Positions 58,476-64,000 of a stretch of DNA of 64,000 nt are shown here, piece after piece. The number at the start of each line of letters is the position of its first letter. The stretch's first letter is position 1. The DNA is from Sorghum bicolor (Eukaryota; Streptophyta; Magnoliopsida; Poales; Poaceae). The position numbers and the translations under genes were made by a program. The notes below the pieces were generated by a model. The model had not been told where the DNA came from. It saw only the letters and a list, made by a program, of their open reading frames with translations, and did not search any database. The stretch covers positions 14,376,501 through 14,440,500 of the forward strand of contig NC_012870.2 in assembly GCF_000003195.3 (NCBI RefSeq), in the 5' to 3' direction.

Positions 58476-60601
58476 TCAGTAATCTTGAACTCGGATATGT
58501 AGCCCGTTGGGAGCTGCCACTCTGGGGAACTTTGATATTGTGTTGTTTCCCTCCTCCTCCCATCTGCAAGAGAAGATCAGCGCCAAGTCCTTGTCAGTAA
58601 AGAGCTCTGGAGGTTTTTCTATTGCTAGTATAAAAAACTTGTGAGAGGAACAGACCTGTAACGCGTAATGAAATAGTGAAGGAACGTTGCAATTTCAACT
58701 GTTCCCACTTCCTTCCCTGGGCACATGCGGGCACCTCCTCCAAACAACATGAAGTGTGGATGTGATTCGAGGTTCGTCTCCTATTGTCAGGAAGCATTGT
58801 CAGGTTAGAATTTTGTGACTATTTATTATCTGAGATGTTTGCTTGTTCTATTCCTTACCAGCCATCTCCATGGGTTGAAAACCATCGGTTCCGGGTACAG
58901 GAATGGATCATAATTTATCTCCCTTGTGTAGACATAAATTCTCCAGCCCTTTGGAATAACATACCCTGAAATAAATACATAATATTGCATTAGAACTAGC
59001 TTGAGTTTTGTATAAACTTCCTTTCAGTAGCAAAAGTATGGATCCTGTAGGATTCTCACCATTCATTTCTACATCCTGGGTAGTTTTCCTCAGCAGCCCA
59101 TTGACAACTGTAGCTAGTCTTAGAGTCTCATAAATGACCTGCATATTAGAAGAATAAATTAGTTTGTCGTGTCCATAGTACAATTCTACTCTGACTAATT
59201 TCTGGGTGTATCATCTCCAACTTACAGCTTTGGTGAAGGTCATTGACTTATAATCATTCCAGTCAAGGGCATCGTCTGGTGATTTAGCCTTCCTTATGTC
59301 AAGATGCTCTTTCTGCAACAGCCAACAGATCATCCCTTAAGCTCATGGATTATAGGACTAATTGTTTGGTGTGGGATTGAACTTGGTAGCGAAGTATATG
59401 TACCCTGATTTGTTCAAGAGCTTTCGGATTGTCCGACAGATACTTCACCGCCATCATCGAGGTGGTTGACACGGTTTCATACCCAGAGTATATGAGGGTG
59501 ATAAGAAGGTCAATGATCTGGTCATCAGTGAGCTTCGCCCTGGTGCCCTCGTTGCCGCTCAACAGTGCATCCAGCATGTCATCTTGAGCGCAACCAGAGG
59601 ACCTCCGGTCCGCTATCATCTGCCGCAGCATTGCCACAAGCTTCTTCCTTGCCTGAAAAACAAACACTGCTGCTGTTAGAGGGCTCAGTTCAGCTCGACT
59701 TTTTCTTCTGATGTTTTCAGGTATGCAAGCAATGAACAGTACCTGGAGCCCTTTGCTGTAGTTGGTTCCTGGGATGTTGATTGGCAGGGAGAAGGTGCCA
59801 AGTACAAGGGTGTACAGCTCTGCCTTTAGGGCATCAGAGAGTGGGCCAGCAGAGATGCCAGCAATCTGCCTGAGAGCTGAGAGCAAAGCCATCTGATGAA
59901 AAAAAAAAGGAAAACAAAGGCAGATAAGATTCCGTAATAATAAGTTGCCATGCTACGCTATGGAAGAGGTATGGAATTCAGCACCCAGCCAAGTGTTTAT
60001 TTTGCATTGAGACATGTGATGGTGATGATGGTGCATGGAGTGCTTGTTGTGCACTTTGGAATGTGTATATACAGAGAGAAGAGAAGGGTGTGCCTTTCCC
60101 CTCTGTCTGCCCTTTTCTCCGGCTCATAAATTTTTGCCTATCCAGCAGTGCAGTACAGGTTCTAGAAAGCCAAAGATTCCCCTTTTGGTAGAGAGAGGAA
60201 GAAGGGATGGGGAAGATCCCACTCCTTTTGCTCGCAACTCTTTTTCAACAGTCGATGGATGGAATTCCTCAGTTTTCCGAGGGGGCACCATCATTCTGCC
60301 GTGTCGGCCAGCCTATGGCATTGCCTCTCTGGATCGGAGTCGGAGGGCAAGTGAAAAGAAAAAAGAAATGGTGCCGGTAGGTGCTGTAAAAATGGAGGAA
60401 TGTGTCCCATTCCACTTTCAGTCAGATTTGTTGCCAAACCAATGTCAAACAGCAATGGCAATTTGGCCACTGAAATGCAATATAGTCAAGGTAAATCAGT
60501 AATCTTTCAACTGTGGGCCCCACAGAATTACTGCCTTTTCCCCTTTTTTTTCTCAATCGCCACCCTGCAGCCCTGCTCTCTGGCCGGCTGTTCTCTCGCT
60601 G

Positions 60602-60653
<52 letters not shown>

Positions 60654-61921
60654 GAGCTGAGGAGTCAGAAGAAGGCTTGAGCAGCATCAAGAGCAACAGA
60701 GACAGCAAAACAAAAGAAGAGCCAATTCCAAGAGAGCAGCAACAACAACAACTGCTGTGCATCTGTGTATTATACTACCATACCTCCTTGGTCATCTCCT
60801 GGATGTCGACGCGTCGTCCGGCCCATCCATGGAGGTGCGCGCGCATGAAGGCGTCGATCTTGGGGAGCAGCGCGGCGCGGATCATGTGTGCCCTCGTGAG
60901 CGCGAGCATGGCTCCCCGCATGGCGCGGTGGAGCGGGCCGTGCACGGCGGCGATGTTGTTGGGCCCCAGGATGTCGAGCATGGACTGCGGGTAGCCCGGG
61001 ACGAAGCCGGCGCCGTCGCTGGCCAGCGTCCGGCGGTTCAGCTCCGGCTCCATGCACACCACCGTGGGGCAGCCCAGGATGTGCGTCCGGAACAGGCTCC
61101 CGTACCTGCCCACACCATGCCCAATATATGGTACCATCCATCAGCTTCAGCTCTTCTGTTCTTGCTTTGCTGTTACTTACTGTTAGCAAATGATTTTACC
61201 ATGACTAGCTATATAATCCTACTTGTATATATATCCCTTTTGTATATAATGGAAAGACGGTGACTTTTTTTTAAAAAAAAAAACTTCCTCCTGTCTGACA
61301 GCAGTGGCAGTAGTATGATAATAAGGTGGTGGTGCTTTAGGAGGATGATGATGGCATGGTCCTAAGGTAATCACAGGCAGCAGAGAGGAGAGGTGGAACA
61401 GGAACAGTGCGGTGCTGCGAGCTTTTGGGGAACACGACACTGATGCTCCGCCTCTTCTTTCTCCTCGCTCCGGATCGCCGCTTTTTTTTTCTTTCTCTCT
61501 TTCTTTCTAGTACTAGTACACTTTATTTCATTCTAACGAATGATTGATCCTGTGACAGACACGGACATAGTTGGCATGGCGAAGGAAGGGCAAGAAAGCA
61601 AGCAGGGCACTCCTCTGCTCTGCTCTGCTCTTAAGGAAGACGAAGACAAGGGTGAAGAAGAGGCAGAGCACGGGACGGGACGGGACGGGACGGGACGGCG
61701 AGCGGAATGCGGACGGGGTTGGTATGGTACCTGAGCCTTCTCTGCTTCATGAAGCTGGGGCCCTGCTTGAGGAACTCGGTGGTCTCGCCGAAGAGCGGCC
61801 ACCCCATTGTGCCCGGCGGCAGGCCCCGGCGGCGGCTGTACCGGAGCTCGTTCCACCGCAGGAGGAGGCTGCTCGCCAGCACCACGCCAAGCACGGCCAC
61901 CAGGAGCAACAGCACCGCCAT
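58476..61921 (-). CDS. BRD1: Brassinosteroid C-6 oxidase, cytochrome P450 CYP85A (BRD1/DWARF type), 9 exons
   Basis: Coding exons are 61921-61731, 61105-60784, 59892-59743, 59652-59404, 59312-59226, 59138-59060, 58965-58859, 58780-58656 and 58563-58476, with GT-AG introns, consistent phases and 465 codons in total. It catalyses C-6 oxidation of 6-deoxocastasterone to castasterone at the ER, a late brassinosteroid step. Visible P450 features are an N-terminal membrane anchor (residues 4-21), a proline hinge (LPPGTMGWP), the I-helix YSGYETVSTT (about 276-285), the K-helix ETLR (337-340), FNPWRW (389-394) and the haem loop FGGGARMCPG with Cys415. Length and wording match grass CYP85A1. All key residues are present, so it appears functional. 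A TATA box lies about 165 bases upstream of the ATG. The gene is subject to brassinosteroid feedback in other plants. Confidence 0.96.
60604..60655. repeat. (TC)n/(AC)n microsatellite in BRD1 intron 2
   Basis: A (TC)n run of about 38 bases is followed by (AC)n of about 10 bases. It lies in the intron between the exons ending at 60784 and starting at 59892. Confidence 0.95.
61670..61699. repeat. (CGGGA)n repeat in BRD1 intron 1
   Basis: Five to six copies of cggga lie about 35 bases into intron 1, near the donor at 61730. Confidence 0.9.
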
Positions 61922-62083
61922 CTCCTCTATCTATCTCTCGTGTGCTTGGAGCAGGAGGAGGAAGAGGAGGGGGGAGGAGGAGGCAGGCTGCAGGAATGGT
62001 GGTGGTGCTTCAACTCCCAACTCCAACTCCGAGCACGGCAGGCAGAGTGCTTTGCTCGCTGTTGTACTGGGGCGCCGAGGAGG

Positions 62084-62094
62084 CCTTTATATAG
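62084..62094 (-). promoter_or_regulatory. TATA box of BRD1
   Basis: On the minus strand this reads ctatataaagg. Transcription start would fall near 62055-62065, giving a 5' UTR of roughly 140 bases before the ATG at 61921. Confidence 0.8.
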
Positions 62095-62596
62095 ACCACC
62101 ACAGGCACAGGCAGGCACACCCAGCAGGTCACCGAGGCGAGACCAAGAACTATTTTATGAATTGCCACCCGGCATCTTTTCCCCCCAAAAAAAAAGTTTT
62201 CCTCGTTTTCTTTCATTTATTATTTTTCTCTACAGTAGCAGTTTAAATTGCGTCTGCAGGATAGATAGAGGAGGAGTAGGAGGTCGGAGCTAGGGGTCCA
62301 CATTCCGAGGCGGAGCTAGCGGAGTGAGGAGGCTTGACCGTGGGGTCACGACAAGCGTCAGAGCTCAGGCAGGAGCACTGTCAGCAGAGATCAGAGGTTT
62401 GTGTGTGAAAATGTGATAATCCTGCTGCCCTCCTACGAGAGACCGGAGACGGAAGAGATCAACGGCAAAGACAGGGAAAAAATGGAGGATCCATGCCTGC
62501 CGCCGGCCGTGTGGCCGGGGCGCGCATGCTCGGCCTTGGGAACGACGCTGCCCTCGCGCCGCGGTGCCACTAGTGCTGCTGCTGCCACCGCTTGGT

Positions 62597-62625
62597 CAGG
62601 TCAGGGTCAGGGTCAGGGGCAGGGG
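62597..62625. repeat. Short (GGTCAG)n-type repeat upstream of BRD1
   Basis: ggtcag, ggtcag, ggtcag, gggcag follow one another. Confidence 0.8.
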
Positions 62626-62680
62626 GGCAGAGGCAGTCAAAGCCCACCCACCCAACCCCCATGTGTGCGCGCCTGCGCGG

Positions 62681-62686
62681 CGCACG
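62681..62686 (-). promoter_or_regulatory. Possible brassinosteroid-response element (CGTGCG)
   Basis: cgcacg on the plus strand is cgtgcg on the minus strand, matching the BZR1-type BRRE consensus, about 760 bases upstream of the BRD1 ATG. A six-base match in GC-rich DNA can arise by chance. Confidence 0.25.
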
Positions 62687-62841
62687 CTTGCTTGTTTGTT
62701 TTCTGGCCCGCTCCTGCACACCACACCACACCACACCGCCCGGCCGCATGTTGCTGTAGGATGCAGTACGGCACGCCAGCTTGTGTCAGCAGATACTACT
62801 ACTTCCAACTGTAAATTGTTAGCTAAGCAAATTAATCATAT

Positions 62842-62891
62842 AATTAAATAATAATAATGATAATAATGATAATAGTAATAATAATAATGAC

Positions 62892-62942
<51 letters not shown>
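62842..62942. repeat. (AAT)n microsatellite
   Basis: About 100 bases of aat/taa triplets, interrupted by gat, agt and gac variants in the left half and pure in the right half. Confidence 0.95.
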
Positions 62943-62943
<1 letters not shown>

Positions 62944-63043
62944 TAGCTAGAAATTGTTAGTTGGATAACTGGTTAAATTGTTAGACACATGGACACAAAG
63001 CATTTTGGCGTTCAGACTACGGAATTGTTTACCTCGGCATCAT

Positions 63044-63292
63044 GGCCTGGTTAGTTCACTCTAAAATCCAAAAAATTTTCAAGACTCTCTGTTACATCGA
63101 ATCTTGCGGCACATGCATGAAGCATTAAATATAGACAAAAATAAAAAAATTAATCACACAATTTGACTGTAAATCGCGAGACGAATCTTTTGACCCTAGT
63201 TAGTTTATGATTAGACAATATTTATCACAAACAAACAAAACAAAAGTGCTACAGTAGCGAAATCCAAAAAATTTTCACATCTAAACAAAGGT
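63044..63292. mobile_element. hAT-like MITE, same family as 3808
   Basis: ggcctggttagttcac at the left; a right end taaacaaaggtc; the interior gaatcttgcggcacatgcatg, gtaaatcgcgagacgaatctttt and gtgctacagtagcgaaatcc. Confidence 0.75.
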
Positions 63293-63880
63293 CATGTTTA
63301 GTTCACCCCGAAATCCAAAAAGTTTTCAAGATTCCCCGTCACATCAAATCTTGTGGCACATGCATGAAGCATTAAGGGCCTGTTTAGATTGAGAACGAAA
63401 ATTTTTTGGGTGTCACATCGGATGTGTCGGAAGGATGTCGGGAGGGGTTTTTAGAAACTAATAAAAAAACAAATTACATACCTCGTCAGGAAACTGCAAG
63501 ACAAATTTATTAAGCATAATTAATCTGTCATTAGCATATGTGGGTTACTGTAGCACTTAAAGCTAATCATGGAGTAACTAGGCTTAAAAGATTCGTCTCG
63601 CGATTCTTAACTAAACTGTGTAATTAGTTTATTTTTTTATCTATATTTAATGTTCCATGCATGTGTCTAAAGATTCGATGGGATGGATGAAAAAATTTTA
63701 GGTAGGAAACTAAACAGGGCCTAAATATAGACGAAAACAGAAACTAATTACACAGTTTGTCTGTAAATCACGAGATGAATCTTTTGATCTTAATTAGTTT
63801 ATGATTGGACAATATTTGTCAAATAAAAACAAAAGTGCTACAGTAGCGAAATCCGAAATTTTTTCGGAAGTAAACAAGCC
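63291..63880. mobile_element. Second hAT-like MITE, interrupted
   Basis: gtcatgtttagttcaccccg at the left and ttcggaagtaaacaagcc at the right. The family interior is split at 63375 by another MITE and resumes at 63722 with aatatagacg. Confidence 0.75.
63376..63721. mobile_element. Tourist-like MITE nested in the hAT-like MITE (346 bp)
   Basis: Ends gggcctgtttagattg and, inverted, ggccctgtttagtttcc are flanked by TAA on both sides (63373-63375, 63722-63724). Removing it rejoins gcattaa to atatagac, as in the neighbouring copy at 63120. Confidence 0.9.
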
Positions 63881-64000
63881 ATAGTGTTTGTTTGGAGTGC
63901 ATCCAAGCAAGGTTTCCTAACGGGTGAAGCGCTTCCATATGTACGATTTTGGACGCTTGGACTCTGATCGCTGTATCTGTATGTGCGTCAGTTGGGAGGT

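Noticed and set aside
60035..60660. Plus-strand ORFs opposite BRD1 intron 2
   Set aside because: They lie within an intron of the minus-strand gene, include a (TC)n microsatellite and show no domain.
61571..62293. 240-codon plus-strand ORF antisense to BRD1 exon 1
   Set aside because: It is an antisense shadow of GC-rich coding DNA; the minus strand encodes the clear P450 N terminus.
1..64000. tRNA or rRNA genes
   Set aside because: No cloverleaf with matching A and B boxes and no rRNA-like block was seen by eye; a tRNAscan run would be needed to exclude them fully.

Overview
This 64-kb window is nuclear DNA of a grass. It has spliced genes with GT-AG introns, no bacterial-type operons, and dense plant transposon families: Tourist, Stowaway, hAT-like and Mutator-like MITEs, CACTA elements and non-LTR LINEs. 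CACTA ends built from a ttccccgagtgc motif and the linked gene pair described below point to a panicoid grass, most likely Sorghum or a close relative. The species and chromosome are inferred, not proven.

Layout. From about 1.9 to 49.4 kb the window is a decayed array of one composite, apparently non-coding unit of about 2-3 kb. About ten copies of its most conserved module are recognisable; each has a TATA-like stretch followed by a motif around ggtgatcact. Nearly every copy has been hit by transposons, and sister copies serve as empty sites. The main insertions are: (i) an almost intact 8.0-kb LINE (7493-15535) with 13-bp target duplications, one ORF1 frameshift and one ORF2 stop codon; (ii) a nest of MITEs embedded in (TA)n tracts (15.7-17.6 kb); (iii) a 4.7-kb CACTA element (29270-33989) with an exact ATT duplication, a giant internal palindrome and a gene-like cargo; (iv) a triple nest, Stowaway > Mutator-like MITE > Mutator-like MITE (36340-38382), plus a sister MITE at 34180-35083; (v) a second CACTA (39329-44102) with a CAC duplication, keeping the C-terminal part of TNP2 and a broken TNPA but lacking the transposase catalytic domain; (vi) nested LINE fragments (4.03-5.87 kb).

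From about 50.3 kb rightwards there is genuine genic DNA. FLN2 (minus strand, five coding exons, 583 codons) encodes a plastid pfkB-family protein tied to the plastid-encoded RNA polymerase. Head-to-head with it is a decayed HPPK-DHPS (folate biosynthesis) pseudogene (plus strand, about 54.5-56.27 kb). Next is a CYP85A / BRD1 brassinosteroid C-6 oxidase gene (minus strand, nine exons, 465 codons) with a clear TATA box. I recall FLN2 (HSA1) and BRD1 (OsDWARF) as neighbours on rice chromosome 3, so this looks like a conserved gene block. The right end (62.8-64 kb) is an (AAT)n microsatellite followed by hAT-like MITEs, one carrying a nested Tourist-like element.

No tRNA, rRNA, CRISPR array or bacterial system was seen. 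The strongest candidate for something undescribed is the array itself: many copies of a TATA-bearing, apparently non-coding unit, one segment of which is inverted relative to its neighbours and could yield long hairpin RNA.
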